Below are positions 8,599 through 18,390 of a DNA stretch of 64,000 nt, piece by piece (position 1 is the stretch's first letter; every line of letters starts with the position of its first letter). A program made the position numbers and the translations under genes. Under the pieces are notes generated by a model. That model made no database searches. It was not told where the DNA came from and was given only the letters and a program-made list of their open reading frames with translations. The stretch is from Niveispirillum lacus. GTDB lineage: Bacteria; Pseudomonadota; Alphaproteobacteria; Azospirillales; Azospirillaceae. Location: positions 124,001 to 188,000 of the forward strand of contig NZ_NOXU01000023.1 of NCBI RefSeq assembly GCF_002251795.1, in the 5' to 3' direction.

Positions 8599-9777
8599 AT
8601 GTCCGCCAGCCCCGCCCCCGCCCTGCTGACCGATTTCCTGCCTACCGACTGGCGCGATGCGCATTTGTTGGGCCGGATGGATTTCGGACAGGGGCCGTCG
8701 CCGGTGCTGATCAAGGGCGGGCGGCTGTATGACCTGTCCGAACAGGCGCCCACCGTGGCCGACCTGCTGAACGGTCTGCCCGACGGTGCCTTGCCCGATG
8801 GCGGCAAGGATCTGGGCGATATCGCGGCCCTGAAGCTGGCCCTTGCCTGGGGGGAACCCCTGCCCGGCGGGCCTGCCCTGCTGGCGCCCATTGACCTGCA
8901 CTGCATCAAGGCGGCGGGCGTCACCTTCGCCGTTTCCGCCCTGGAACGGGTGATCGAGGAGCGGGCGCGCGGCGATTATGCCAAGGCCAATGAAATCCGC
9001 AGCGATCTCTCGGCCCGCATCGGCACCGACCTGCGTGCGGTCAAGCCCGGCTCGCCGGAAGCGGCGTCGCTGAAACAGGCGCTGATCGCCGATGGCCTGT
9101 GGTCGCAATATCTGGAAGTCGCCATCGGCCCGGATGCGGAGATTTTTACCAAGGGCCCGACCCTGTCATCGGTCGGCTGTGGCGCGCATATCGGGGTACG
9201 GTCGGACAGCGACTGGAACAATCCGGAACCGGAACTGGCGCTGGCCGTGGATGGCAAGGGCCGGGTGCATGGCGCCACCCTGGGCAATGACGTCAATCTG
9301 CGCGATTTTGAGGGCCGGTCGGCGCTGCTTTTGTCCAAGGCCAAGGATAACAACGCCTCCTGTGCGCTCGGCCCCTTCATCCGCCTGTTCGACGCCACGT
9401 TCACCCTTGAGGATGTGCGCAATGCCGAGGTGACGGTGAATGTCACGGGTGAGGATGGCTTCACCCTCAACGGCAAGTCCAACATGGCCCTGATCAGCCG
9501 CGATCCCTTGGATCTGGTGGGCCAGACCCTTTCCAAGAACCATCAGTATCCCGACGGTTTCGTGCTGTTCATGGGCACCCTGTTTGCGCCCATCGACGAT
9601 CGTGACGCGCCGGGCAAGGGCTTCACCCACAAAAAAGGCGACATTGTCACGATCGCCAGCCCCCGTCTTGGCAGTTTGTCCAACAAGGTCGTCGGTTGCC
9701 ATGAGGCACCGGAATGGAACTTCGGCATCGGCGATCTGATGCGCAACCTGGCCCGTCGGGGCCTGCTGCGCGCCTGA
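8599..9777 (+). CDS. xylX: 2-keto-3-deoxy-xylonate dehydratase (FAH family)
   Basis: Dehydrates 2-keto-3-deoxy-D-xylonate to 2-oxoglutarate semialdehyde in the Weimberg pathway. The protein (392 aa) has the length and layout of Caulobacter XylX: a variable N-terminal half and a C-terminal fumarylacetoacetate-hydrolase fold, with GPTLSSVGCGAHIGV, the acidic metal-site region around NNPEPELAL, and NDVNLRDFEGRSALLLSKAKDNN. The ATG at 8599 follows CAGGGAG. It is first in a run with the dehydrogenase, lactonase and dehydratase genes downstream. Assignment rests on family plus the xylC/xylD neighbours; a related L-arabinose acid pathway is the main alternative. Confidence 0.87.
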   Translation: MSASPAPALLTDFLPTDWRDAHLLGRMDFGQGPSPVLIKGGRLYDLSEQAPTVADLLNGLPDGALPDGGKDLGDIAALKLALAWGEPLPGGPALLAPIDLHCIKAAGVTFAVSALERVIEERARGDYAKANEIRSDLSARIGTDLRAVKPGSPEAASLKQALIADGLWSQYLEVAIGPDAEIFTKGPTLSSVGCGAHIGVRSDSDWNNPEPELALAVDGKGRVHGATLGNDVNLRDFEGRSALLLSKAKDNNASCALGPFIRLFDATFTLEDVRNAEVTVNVTGEDGFTLNGKSNMALISRDPLDLVGQTLSKNHQYPDGFVLFMGTLFAPIDDRDAPGKGFTHKKGDIVTIASPRLGSLSNKVVGCHEAPEWNFGIGDLMRNLARRGLLRA

Positions 9778-9833
9778 CCATCGGTCCCCTTCCCCAAACT
9801 GTCAATGCAACGTTCCACCCTGGATTACCCATC

Positions 9834-10595
9834 ATGACCCATGCAATTTACCCCTCCTTGCGCGGAAAACGGGTGCTGATCACCGGCGGCGGTTCCGGCA
9901 TCGGCGCCGGCCTGGTGGAAGGTTTTGTCCGACAGGGGGCGCGCGTCCATTTTGTCGACGTGGCCGTCCAGGACAGCGAGGAACTGGTGGCCAGCCTGTC
10001 GGGCGCCGACGTGCCGCCGCGTTTCACCCGCTGCGACCTGACCGATCTGGACGCTGTCAAATCCACCATCGACAGGATCATCGCGGCCGAAGGCGGCCTG
10101 GATGTCCTGGTCAACAATGCCGCCAATGATGACCGCCACAAGGTCGGGGAAGTGACCCCCGACTATTGGGACAACCGCATGGCGGTGAACCTGCGCCACC
10201 TGTTTTTCGCGGCCCAGGCCGTGACCCCGGCGATGAAGGCCAATGGCGGCGGGGCGATCATCAATCTGGGCTCCATCTCCTGGCATCTGGCCCTGCCGGA
10301 GATTGCGCTGTACCAGACGGCCAAGGCCGCGATTGAGGGTATGACCCGCGCCCTGGCCCGCGATCTGGGCGAGGATAATATCCGCGTCACCTGTGTGGTG
10401 CCCGGCGGGGTGAAGACCCCGCGCCAGATGCGGCTCTGGCATAATCCGGAGGAAGAGGCGCGCATGCTGGGGCTGCAATGCCTGAAACAGCGTGTTGAAC
10501 CGCGCGATATCGCGGCAATGGTGTTATTCCTGGCATCCGATGATGCGCGCCTGTGTACCGCGCATAATTACTTTGTCGATGCGGGGTGGCGATGA
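9834..10595 (+). CDS. xylB: SDR-family D-xylose (or related aldose) 1-dehydrogenase
   Basis: Likely oxidises D-xylose to D-xylonolactone with NAD+. The Rossmann motif TGGGSGIG lies near the N-terminus, VNNAAND follows, and the catalytic Ser-Tyr-Lys set is in GSISWHLALPEIALYQTAKAA. The 253-aa length matches Caulobacter XylB. The ATG at 9834 is 57 bp after xylX, and the stop overlaps xylC by 4 bp (ATGA). SDR substrate specificity cannot be read directly; the assignment follows from its place between xylX and xylC. Confidence 0.82.
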   Translation: MTHAIYPSLRGKRVLITGGGSGIGAGLVEGFVRQGARVHFVDVAVQDSEELVASLSGADVPPRFTRCDLTDLDAVKSTIDRIIAAEGGLDVLVNNAANDDRHKVGEVTPDYWDNRMAVNLRHLFFAAQAVTPAMKANGGGAIINLGSISWHLALPEIALYQTAKAAIEGMTRALARDLGEDNIRVTCVVPGGVKTPRQMRLWHNPEEEARMLGLQCLKQRVEPRDIAAMVLFLASDDARLCTAHNYFVDAGWR

Positions 10596-11473
10596 CCGAT
10601 CTTTCCTCCATCAAGCCTGAACCCATCTGGGAATTGGGCGGTGTTCTTCTGGAAGGCGCCTGCTGGGAGGCGGCAGCGTCCGTCTTCTGGTTTGTCGATA
10701 TCAAAAAGAAACTGATCCACCGGCTGGACCCGGCCACGGGCAAACGCGACAGTTGGACCGCACCCGACCAGCCCGGTTTTGTCCTGCCCCGCGCGTCGGG
10801 CGGGCTGGTGGTGGGCATGCCCTTCGGCCTGTATCATTTCGATCCGGCGGCGGGCAGTTTCACCAAGCTGGTGTCGGTCGAGGCTGACCGCGCGGGCAAC
10901 CGCCTGAATGATGGTTTCACCGATGCCACGGGCCGCGTCTGGTTCGGCAGCATGAGCGACGGTGAATGCGCCGACAGTGGCGCCTTTTATCACTGGACCG
11001 GCGGGGAACCGGTGCGGGTGCTGGACGGTATCTGCATCACCAATGGCCCGGCGACCAGCCCGGATGGCACGGTGCTGTACCATACTGACACTCTGGGCCA
11101 GACCATCTATGCCGCCGATATCGGCGCTGATGGCAGCCTGAGCAACCGCCGTGTCTTTGCCAGGATCGGCAAGGATGAAGGCTATCCCGACGGGATGGCG
11201 GTGGATGCAGAAGGCTGTGTCTGGGTCGGGCTGTTCTTCGGCTGGGGTATTCGCCGCTACGCGCCCGACGGCACCCTGCTGGGCTTTGTGCGTTTCCCGG
11301 TTTCCAATGTCACCAAGCTGGCCTTTGGCGGCCCGGACCTGAAGACGGTCTATGTCACCACGGCCAGCCTGGGCCTGTCGGACGAGCAGAAGGCGGCCCA
11401 GCCGCTGGCCGGCGGTCTTTTCACCTTCAAAAGCCCCGTGGCCGGTCTTCCGCCCGCAAAGGTGCGCGCATGA
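10592..11473 (+). CDS. xylC: Xylonolactonase (SMP-30/gluconolactonase family)
   Basis: Opens xylonolactone to xylonate. It is a six-bladed SMP-30/regucalcin propeller with expected metal-site positions: Glu in VLLEGACW, Asn-Asp in RLNDGFTDATGRVWFGSM, Asn in ITNGPATSPDG and Asp in YPDGMAVDAEGCVWVG. The ATG at 10592 overlaps the previous stop, and its own stop overlaps the xylD ATG, so xylB-xylC-xylD are tightly coupled. The length (293 aa) is normal. Confidence 0.88.
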   Translation: MTDLSSIKPEPIWELGGVLLEGACWEAAASVFWFVDIKKKLIHRLDPATGKRDSWTAPDQPGFVLPRASGGLVVGMPFGLYHFDPAAGSFTKLVSVEADRAGNRLNDGFTDATGRVWFGSMSDGECADSGAFYHWTGGEPVRVLDGICITNGPATSPDGTVLYHTDTLGQTIYAADIGADGSLSNRRVFARIGKDEGYPDGMAVDAEGCVWVGLFFGWGIRRYAPDGTLLGFVRFPVSNVTKLAFGGPDLKTVYVTTASLGLSDEQKAAQPLAGGLFTFKSPVAGLPPAKVRA

Positions 11474-13257
11474 GCAGCGATCACAACGCCCCCCGCCGGT
11501 TCCGGTCACGCGAATGGTTCGATGCGCCGGGCCGCGCCGACATGACAGCGCTGTATCTTGAGCGTTTCATGAATTACGGCCTGACGCCCAAGGAACTGCG
11601 GTCGGGCAAACCGATCATCGGCATCGCGCAGACGGGCAGCGACCTCAGCCCTTGCAACCGCATCCATGTGGAGCTGGCCAAGCGCACCCGCGACGGCATC
11701 CGCGATGCGGGTGGCATCCCGTTTGAATTTCCCGTGCATCCGATTTTTGAAAATTGCCGCCGTCCCACGGCAGCGCTGGACCGCAATCTGGCCTATCTGG
11801 GTCTGGTGGAGGTGCTGCACGGTTACCCGATCGACGCGGTCGTGCTGACCACGGGCTGTGACAAGACCACACCATCGGGCGTGATGGCGGCCAGTACCGT
11901 CGACATCCCGGCCATTGTCCTGTCTGGCGGGCCGATGCTGGATGGCTGGTTTGAAGGCGATCTGGTGGGCTCGGGCACCGTCATCTGGCGCGGGCGCCGC
12001 CGTCTGGCCGCCGGTGAGATCACCGAGGAGGAATTCCTGGATCTGGCCGCGGCATCGGCCCCGTCGGCGGGTCATTGCAACACCATGGGCACGGCCAGCA
12101 CCATGAACGCCATCGCCGAGGTGCTGGGCCTGTCCCTGCCCGGCTGTGCCGCCATCCCGGCCCCGTACCGCGAACGCGGTCAGATGGCCTATGAGACGGG
12201 GCGGCGGATTGTGGAAATGGCCTATGAGGATCTGCGCCCGTCCAAGATCCTGACGCGCCAGTCCTTCATCAACGCTATCGTCGCCAATGCCGCCATCGGC
12301 GGATCGACCAATGCCCAGCCGCATATCGTGGCCATGGCCCGCCATGCCGGGATCGAGATCAGCCATGATGACTGGCGCCAGTACGGGTACGACGTGCCCC
12401 TGCTGGTGAACCTGCAGCCCGCCGGCAAATATCTGGGTGAACGGTTCCACCGCGCCGGTGGTGTGCCGGCTGTTCTGTGCGAACTGGCGGGGGCGGGCAA
12501 GATCGACACGACCTGCCTGACCGTGTCGGGCAAAAGCATTGCCGACAATATCCAGGGCCGGGAAACCAATGACCGCGAGGTCATCTTTGCCTATGACAAA
12601 CCGCTGATGACGCGGGCGGGTTTCCTGGTGCTGAAGGGCAATCTGTTCGATTTCGCCATCATGAAAACGTCGGTGATTTCCGATGATTTCCGCCAGCGTT
12701 ACCTGTCGCGTCCCGGCCATGAAGGCATTTATGAGGGCCGCGCCATCGTTTTTGACGGTCCGGATGATTATCACGCGCGCATCAATGACGAGGCGCTGGG
12801 GATTGATGAGAAATGCATCCTGGTGGTGCGCGGCGCCGGCCCGCTGGGTTTCCCCGGTTCGGCGGAGGTGGTGAACATGCAGCCGCCCGATGCCCTGCTG
12901 AAGCGCGGCATCAAAAGCCTGCCCACCATCGGCGACGGACGACAGTCGGGCACATCCGACAGCCCGTCCATCCTGAATGCCAGCCCGGAATCGGCGGCGG
13001 GCGGCGGTCTGGCCTGGCTGCGCACGGGCGATATCATCCGGCTCGATATCAACAAGGGCACCTGCGACATGGTTGTGGATGAAGGCGAACTGGCGCGCCG
13101 GCGGGCGGAAGACCCGCCCCCGCCCATCCCCGCCTCCAAGACACCCTGGCAGGAGCTTTACCGCGATCATGTGGGCCAACTGGACAGCGGCGGCTGTCTG
13201 GAAATGGCGCTCAAGTACCGTGGCGTGGCCGATGAAACGCCGCGCCATAACCACTAA
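11470..13257 (+). CDS. xylD: D-xylonate dehydratase (IlvD/Edd family)
   Basis: Converts D-xylonate to 2-keto-3-deoxy-xylonate using an iron-sulfur cluster and Mg2+. Cluster cysteines are visible in GSDLSPCNR, TTGCDKTTPSG and SAGHCNTMGTAS. The 595-aa length and the tail rich in acidic and proline residues match pentonate dehydratases rather than IlvD (about 560-615 aa, amino-acid genes nearby). It is the fourth gene of the xylXBCD run and is followed after 77 bp by the sugar porter. No xylA follows, unlike the Caulobacter xylXABCD order. Confidence 0.9.
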   Translation: MSSDHNAPRRFRSREWFDAPGRADMTALYLERFMNYGLTPKELRSGKPIIGIAQTGSDLSPCNRIHVELAKRTRDGIRDAGGIPFEFPVHPIFENCRRPTAALDRNLAYLGLVEVLHGYPIDAVVLTTGCDKTTPSGVMAASTVDIPAIVLSGGPMLDGWFEGDLVGSGTVIWRGRRRLAAGEITEEEFLDLAAASAPSAGHCNTMGTASTMNAIAEVLGLSLPGCAAIPAPYRERGQMAYETGRRIVEMAYEDLRPSKILTRQSFINAIVANAAIGGSTNAQPHIVAMARHAGIEISHDDWRQYGYDVPLLVNLQPAGKYLGERFHRAGGVPAVLCELAGAGKIDTTCLTVSGKSIADNIQGRETNDREVIFAYDKPLMTRAGFLVLKGNLFDFAIMKTSVISDDFRQRYLSRPGHEGIYEGRAIVFDGPDDYHARINDEALGIDEKCILVVRGAGPLGFPGSAEVVNMQPPDALLKRGIKSLPTIGDGRQSGTSDSPSILNASPESAAGGGLAWLRTGDIIRLDINKGTCDMVVDEGELARRRAEDPPPPIPASKTPWQELYRDHVGQLDSGGCLEMALKYRGVADETPRHNH

Positions 13258-13334
13258 AGCGCAGTGTTGAAGTTGGTGTTTTTCGGGGGGATGGTCCTGG
13301 TTCGCCGGGGCCGAACAACAACAAGGAGACAGTG

Positions 13335-14744
13335 ATGAGCGGTTCCCAGGAGGAACAGGTCAATATGGGCTATGTCGCCGCCATTGTGGCGGTGGCAACC
13401 ATTGGCGGCTTCATGTTCGGCTATGACAGCGGCGTCATCAACGGCACCGTGGAGGGTCTGAAAAAGGCCTTCAATTCCGACAGTATTGATACCGGCTTCA
13501 ATGTCGCGTCGATCCTGCTGGGCTGTGCCGCTGGCGCGTTCAGTGCCGCGCGCCTGGCCGACATTATGGGCCGCCGCAACGTGATGATGATTGCGGCTGT
13601 CCTGTTCATCATTTCGGCCATCATGACGGGTGCGGCGGAAAGCTCGTCGGTCTTTGTGATCGGCCGCCTGATCGGTGGTCTGGGCGTGGGTGCCGCCTCG
13701 GTTCTGTCGCCGGCCTATATCTCCGAAGTGACCCCGGCCTCCATCCGTGGTCGCCTGTCCTCGGTACAGCAGATCATGATCATCTCCGGCCTGACCGGGG
13801 CCTTTCTGGGCAATTACCTGATCGCCCATTTTGCCGGCGGTTCGACGGAACCGTTCTGGCTGGGCTATGAAGCCTGGCGCTGGATGTTCTGGGTCCAGAT
13901 CATCCCCGCCGGCCTGTTTTTCCTGGCCCTGCTGATCATTCCGGAAAGCCCGCGCTATCTGGTGGTGAAGGGGCGTGAGGATGAAGCACGCGCGGTCCTG
14001 ACCCGCCTGTTCGGGCCGATGGCTGCGGCCGCCAAGGTCATCGAAATCCGCCAAAGCCTGGCGCAGGATCAGCACAAGCCGAAACTGTCCGACCTTCTGG
14101 ACAAGGCCACGGGCAAGGTCCGTCCCATCGTCTGGGTCGGTATCGGTCTGGCCGTGTTCCAGCAATTGGTCGGCATCAATGTCGTGTTCTATTACGGCGC
14201 CGTGCTGTGGCAGGCAGTGGGCTTCTCCGAGGCTGACGCGCTGCGCATCAACATCCTGTCGGGTGCGCTGTCCATCCTGGGCTGCCTGGCCTCGATGGCG
14301 CTGGTCGACAAGCTGGGGCGCAAGCCGCTGCTGGCCATCGGATCGGCGGGCATGGCCGTCACCCTGGGCATCATGGTGGCCTGCTTTGCATCCGGCTCCA
14401 TCATCGACGGCAAGCTGCATTTGTCGGACAATGTCGGCCTGATCGCGCTGATCGCCGCCAATGCCTATGCCGTGCTGTTCAACTTCTCCTGGGGCCCGGT
14501 CATGTGGGTCATGCTGGGCGAGATGTTCCCCAACCAGATCCGCGGTTCCGGTCTGGCCGTGTCGGGCTTTGCCCAATGGACGGCCAATTTCGGTATCACC
14601 ATGACCTTCCCCATCCTGCTGACCACCATCGGCCTGACGGGGGCCTACGGTTTCTACGCTTTCTTCGCGCTGATCTCCTTCTTCTTCGTGCGTTCCATGG
14701 TGCATGAAACCAAGGGGCGCGAGCTGGAAAAGATGGAAGGCTGA
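13335..14744 (+). CDS. xylE: MFS sugar/H+ symporter (XylE-like)
   Basis: Inner-membrane sugar porter, probably importing D-xylose. Twelve hydrophobic segments are evident. Signatures are GFMFGYDSGVING in helix 1, GRLIGGLGVGAASVLSPAYISEVTPASIRGR, PESPRYLVVKGREDEA at the end of the first half, and SWGPVMWVMLGEMFPNQIRG in the second half. The ATG at 13335 follows AAGGAG; a GTG one codon upstream is less likely. It belongs with xylXBCD. The glucose/arabinose porters of the same family cannot be excluded by sequence alone. Confidence 0.85.
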   Translation: MSGSQEEQVNMGYVAAIVAVATIGGFMFGYDSGVINGTVEGLKKAFNSDSIDTGFNVASILLGCAAGAFSAARLADIMGRRNVMMIAAVLFIISAIMTGAAESSSVFVIGRLIGGLGVGAASVLSPAYISEVTPASIRGRLSSVQQIMIISGLTGAFLGNYLIAHFAGGSTEPFWLGYEAWRWMFWVQIIPAGLFFLALLIIPESPRYLVVKGREDEARAVLTRLFGPMAAAAKVIEIRQSLAQDQHKPKLSDLLDKATGKVRPIVWVGIGLAVFQQLVGINVVFYYGAVLWQAVGFSEADALRINILSGALSILGCLASMALVDKLGRKPLLAIGSAGMAVTLGIMVACFASGSIIDGKLHLSDNVGLIALIAANAYAVLFNFSWGPVMWVMLGEMFPNQIRGSGLAVSGFAQWTANFGITMTFPILLTTIGLTGAYGFYAFFALISFFFVRSMVHETKGRELEKMEG

Positions 14745-14755
14745 GGTGTTTGGGG

Positions 14756-14791
14756 GTGAAGCGGACAGGGCCGCATCCCTGTCCGCTTCAC
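14756..14791. terminator. Perfect 15-bp hairpin between porter and LacI genes
   Basis: GTGAAGCGGACAGGG pairs perfectly with CCCTGTCCGCTTCAC around a 6-base loop. There is no T-run after it, so it may end the xyl operon with Rho or processing factors, or stabilise the 3' end of the mRNA. Confidence 0.55.
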
Positions 14792-14853
14792 GAATTGGTT
14801 GCACAGCGCGTGCAGCGGGTCGATAAAGGGGCGGGTGAAGTCCAGGGGGTATC

Positions 14854-15903
14854 ATGGAAAGACAAAGGCGGCGCGGGACCCAGGCGGTGACCATCCGTGA
14901 GGTGGCGGCCCGTGCCGGTGTGTCATCCATGACGGTGTCGCGTGTCATCAACAAGGATGAAAAGGTCAACGAGAATACCCGTGCCCTGGTCGAAGCGGCG
15001 ATCAAGGACCTGAACTATACGCCCAACCCCGCCGCCCGCCGTCTGGCGGGCTCAGAGGTGCTGCGCATCGGCCTGCTTTATTCCAACCCGTCCAGCGCCT
15101 ATCTGTCGGAATTCCTGGTTGGCGCGCTGGATGAAAGCAGCCGCGAGGGCCATCAGTTGGTGGTCGAAAAATGCGCCGGGACGGCCAAGGCCACCGCGTC
15201 GGTGACCAAGCTGCTGGCCGGGGGGGTCAATGCCTTCATCCTGCCGCCGCCATTGTGCGAATCCAAACCCATCCTGACCATGCTGGAAGAGGCGAATGTG
15301 CTGGCGGTGGCCGTGGCGACCGGTCGGCCCAACCCGCATCTGCCCACCATCCGCATCGACAATTACGCCGCCTCCCGGCAGATGACGGAACATCTGATCG
15401 GGCTCGGCCATCGGCGTCTGGGCTTCATCAAGGGCAACAAGAACCAGTCGGCGTCCGACATGCGCTATCATGGTTTTATGGATGCCTGTACCGAGGCGGG
15501 CCTGAACCCGGCCGATATTCTGGTCGAACAGGGGCAGTATGATTACGCTTCCGGTCTGGAAGCCGCCGAACTGCTGCTGAATGCCAGCCCCCGCCCCACG
15601 GCGATCTTTGCCGCCAATGATGACATGGCCGCCGCCACCATTTCCGTCGCCCACCGGCTGCATCTGGATGTGCCATCCGACCTGTCGGTGGCCGGTTTTG
15701 ACGATACGCTGATCGCCACCACCGTCTGGCCGCCGCTGACCACCATCCGCCAGCCCATCGCCGCCATGGGCAAGGCCGCCGTCGCCGTGCTGGCCACGGC
15801 CATGCGCAACAAATGGCAGCCCGGCCGCGCCAGCGACGGCCCCGAACAGCGTTTGCTGGCCTATAAGCTGGTCAAACGCGAAAGCACCATTCCACTGGCA
15901 TAG
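14854..15903 (+). CDS. xylR: LacI-family transcriptional regulator (XylR-like)
   Basis: Probable repressor of the xylan/xylose genes, released by xylose or a derivative. The N-terminal LacI helix-turn-helix reads VTIREVAARAGVSSMTVSRVINKDEKVNENTR, followed by the hinge helix NPAARRLAGS and a periplasmic-binding-like effector domain. The length (349 aa) is standard. It sits directly after the transporter, and TGxTAxCGxTAxCA operators precede the GH67, GH3 and xylX genes. The known precedent is Caulobacter XylR, also LacI-type; the direct link to these sites is inferred. Confidence 0.87.
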   Translation: MERQRRRGTQAVTIREVAARAGVSSMTVSRVINKDEKVNENTRALVEAAIKDLNYTPNPAARRLAGSEVLRIGLLYSNPSSAYLSEFLVGALDESSREGHQLVVEKCAGTAKATASVTKLLAGGVNAFILPPPLCESKPILTMLEEANVLAVAVATGRPNPHLPTIRIDNYAASRQMTEHLIGLGHRRLGFIKGNKNQSASDMRYHGFMDACTEAGLNPADILVEQGQYDYASGLEAAELLLNASPRPTAIFAANDDMAAATISVAHRLHLDVPSDLSVAGFDDTLIATTVWPPLTTIRQPIAAMGKAAVAVLATAMRNKWQPGRASDGPEQRLLAYKLVKRESTIPLA

Positions 15904-15989
15904 ATCGGGCATTTCCTCGCCCTTTGATTGATATTGCCGGGTCCTGCCCCCTGGGTCATAGTACCCTCTCTGATCAAAGAGAGAGAGGG

Positions 15990-17957
15990 ATGGGGATGAT
16001 ACAGCATCGGCGCGGATGGCAGGGTCGGCTTTGCCTGCTGGGAACGGGGTTGCTGCTGGTGGCCGGCGGGGCGGTGGCGGCGCAGACGGAAGCAGCACGA
16101 CCATTGCAGGCCCCCGCCCTGTTGCAGCCGGCGGCGCAAACGCCGCGCGACCCGGCCGCCCCGCAGGGGTACAATCTTCTGTCCGCCGGGGCGCTGACCC
16201 AGGCCATTCAGCAGGGTCGGGAAATTCATTATATCCTGCCCATCCATTATACCGACGGCACCATCTACAACCCCGCCACCGGCAAGGACGACAAGGTGCG
16301 GCTGCGGTCCTATGGTGACCGGTTCCTGGCCCCGACCATCCTGATGCAGCCGGGCCAGACGGTGCGGATCAGCCTGTCCAACCAGTTGCCGGCGGAGCCG
16401 ACCTGCGGCATTGATCCCGACACGGGCAAACCCTATCCCATCAACCAGCCGCATTGTTTCAACAACACCAACCTGCATAGCCACGGGCTGTGGGTGTCGC
16501 CGACGGGCAACAGCGACAATGTCCTGCTGAATATCGAACCGGGGGTGAGTTTCCAGTATGAATATAATGTGCCGGAGGATCATCCCGCCGGCACCTTCTG
16601 GTATCACCCGCACAAGCATGGATCGACGGCCATGCAGGTGGGCAGCGGCATGGCTGGCGCCCTGGTGATCAAGGGCAACCGGCCGCCCACCGCCCTGTCG
16701 AACGGGGACCTGGACACCTTGCTGCAGCCGGTTCTGGCCAATGCCGATGATGCCAGCCAGGTGATGCTGATCCAGCAGATCCCCTATGCCTGCTTTGACG
16801 ATAACGGCCAGATCGAAAAGGACAAGACCGGGCGCTGGATCTGCAAGGACGGGCAGATCGGTCAGGTGAAGGATTTCGATGCCCAGTTCGATTTCCGCGC
16901 CTGGGGGCAGAGCGGGCGATACACCATGTTCAATGGCACCGTCCGCCCGCAGATGGCGGCCCGGCCCGGACAGCTTTACCGCTGGCGTCTGATCCATGCG
17001 GGGGTGGAGGAAACCATCAACCTGCGCATCCGCAAGGTCGGCAATGTCGCGCGGGTGGCCACCCGGCTGACCTCGGCCAAGGAACAGGAGCGGGAGGTCC
17101 AGCGCGCCTGCACCGGCGCCGATGTCACCCAGTATGAGGTGGCGACCGACGGCCTGACCCGTCCGGCCATCTATGCCAAGACCGTGAACAACCTGCAGCC
17201 CGGTTACCGCAGCGACATCCTGTTTGTCCTGCCCGAGGCGGGGCGCTACTGCGTCTATGATGACAGCAACGGCAAGGACCAGGTGGCGGGCGAGGATAAT
17301 GCCAAGATCATCGGCTTCATCGACGCCGTGGGCCCGGAAAAGGTGCCCGACACCACGGTCTTTGTGCAGAACAAGCTGCTGGAAGGGGCCGCAACCCTGC
17401 CGGCCGCCGTGCGCGAGACCGTGTCCGCCGACCTCAAGGATGGGCTGAAACTGACCAAATATGTCCCCCACCCCACGATCACCGATGCGGAGATCGCCAA
17501 GTGGAAACAGCCCGACGTGAAGATCGAATTCAACCTGATCGGCAGCACCGCCACCAGCCCCGCGCAATTCCTGATCAATGGTCAGGCCTATGATCCGGCC
17601 GTGGTGAACCAGACCCTGATCCTGGGGACCGCCCAGCAATGGGTGCTGAGTTCGCTGAATGTCAGCCACCCGTTCCATATCCATGTGAACCCGTTCCAGA
17701 TTGTCTCCATCATCGACAAGACCACCGGCAAGGAGGTCAGCGACGGCATCTATGCCGGCATGAAAGGCACCTGGAAAGACACGCTGATGACCGACACCAG
17801 CGTCGAAATCACCCTGCGCACCCGCTATAACCGCTATATCGGCGAATTTGTCCTGCATTGCCACATCCTGGACCATGAGGACCAGGGCATGATGCAGAAC
17901 GTGCAGATCGTCCTGCCCGATGCCGAAGGCAAAGCGATGCCGGCTGGGCATCATTAA
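15990..17957 (+). CDS. Multicopper oxidase (laccase-like)
   Basis: Oxidises phenolics or metal ions while reducing oxygen to water. All four copper-binding blocks are present: LHSHGLWVSP, GTFWYHPHKHGS, HPFHIHVNPFQ and HCHILDHEDQGMM, the last including the Met axial ligand of the type 1 site. A signal peptide (CLLGTGLLLVAGGAVAAQ) indicates export. The ATG at 15990 follows a GAGAGAGAGGG run; ATG at 15996 has better spacing and is an alternative. The acidic and basic insertions and 655-aa length exceed those of small laccases. Downstream of the xylan genes, a role in handling lignin phenolics is plausible but not shown. Confidence 0.88.
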   Translation: MGMIQHRRGWQGRLCLLGTGLLLVAGGAVAAQTEAARPLQAPALLQPAAQTPRDPAAPQGYNLLSAGALTQAIQQGREIHYILPIHYTDGTIYNPATGKDDKVRLRSYGDRFLAPTILMQPGQTVRISLSNQLPAEPTCGIDPDTGKPYPINQPHCFNNTNLHSHGLWVSPTGNSDNVLLNIEPGVSFQYEYNVPEDHPAGTFWYHPHKHGSTAMQVGSGMAGALVIKGNRPPTALSNGDLDTLLQPVLANADDASQVMLIQQIPYACFDDNGQIEKDKTGRWICKDGQIGQVKDFDAQFDFRAWGQSGRYTMFNGTVRPQMAARPGQLYRWRLIHAGVEETINLRIRKVGNVARVATRLTSAKEQEREVQRACTGADVTQYEVATDGLTRPAIYAKTVNNLQPGYRSDILFVLPEAGRYCVYDDSNGKDQVAGEDNAKIIGFIDAVGPEKVPDTTVFVQNKLLEGAATLPAAVRETVSADLKDGLKLTKYVPHPTITDAEIAKWKQPDVKIEFNLIGSTATSPAQFLINGQAYDPAVVNQTLILGTAQQWVLSSLNVSHPFHIHVNPFQIVSIIDKTTGKEVSDGIYAGMKGTWKDTLMTDTSVEITLRTRYNRYIGEFVLHCHILDHEDQGMMQNVQIVLPDAEGKAMPAGHH

Positions 17958-17963
17958 GGGAAT

Positions 17964-18000
17964 GGGGCTGTCGGCAGGCACCGCTGCCGACAGCCCCTTT
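17964..18000 (+). terminator. Rho-independent terminator after multicopper oxidase
   Basis: A perfect 14-bp stem GGGGCTGTCGGCAG / CTGCCGACAGCCCC with a 6-base loop starts 6 bp after the stop codon and is followed by TTT. The remaining roughly 390 bp up to 18390 contain no recognisable gene; the last 200 bp are AT-rich and presumably hold the promoter of the next unit. Confidence 0.85.
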
Positions 18001-18390
18001 GCGCCCTTTGCGGTCGGGGAAACGCAGGGGTGAGAACGGGCGCGTTGCGCGCCGTTGTGGTCGTTCGGCCCCGCCGGCGCAGCGCCGGTAAGCGGCCGTC
18101 CGATATGGCTGGCTTAGCAGCTAGGAAGGCCGGAAGGCGGTCTTTCGTCGCGACGTGCACTATGTCGGCCATGCAGCAGCAGACACCGTCCCGGAGGAAA
18201 AACGCTTGATCTGCTGTACCGCTTCATCAACATTGAGATTAGATTGCTGGACACTTTGAAAATGTGGGAGGCCAGCGCCCCTCAGGTCTATAGAATGACT
18301 TTTGTCAGAAACTGCAACTCAAAATGGGCGATATCCTCAATTTAATCAGAACCGAGCGATGCAGCAAGCATAAAAAACAAAGCGGAGGGC

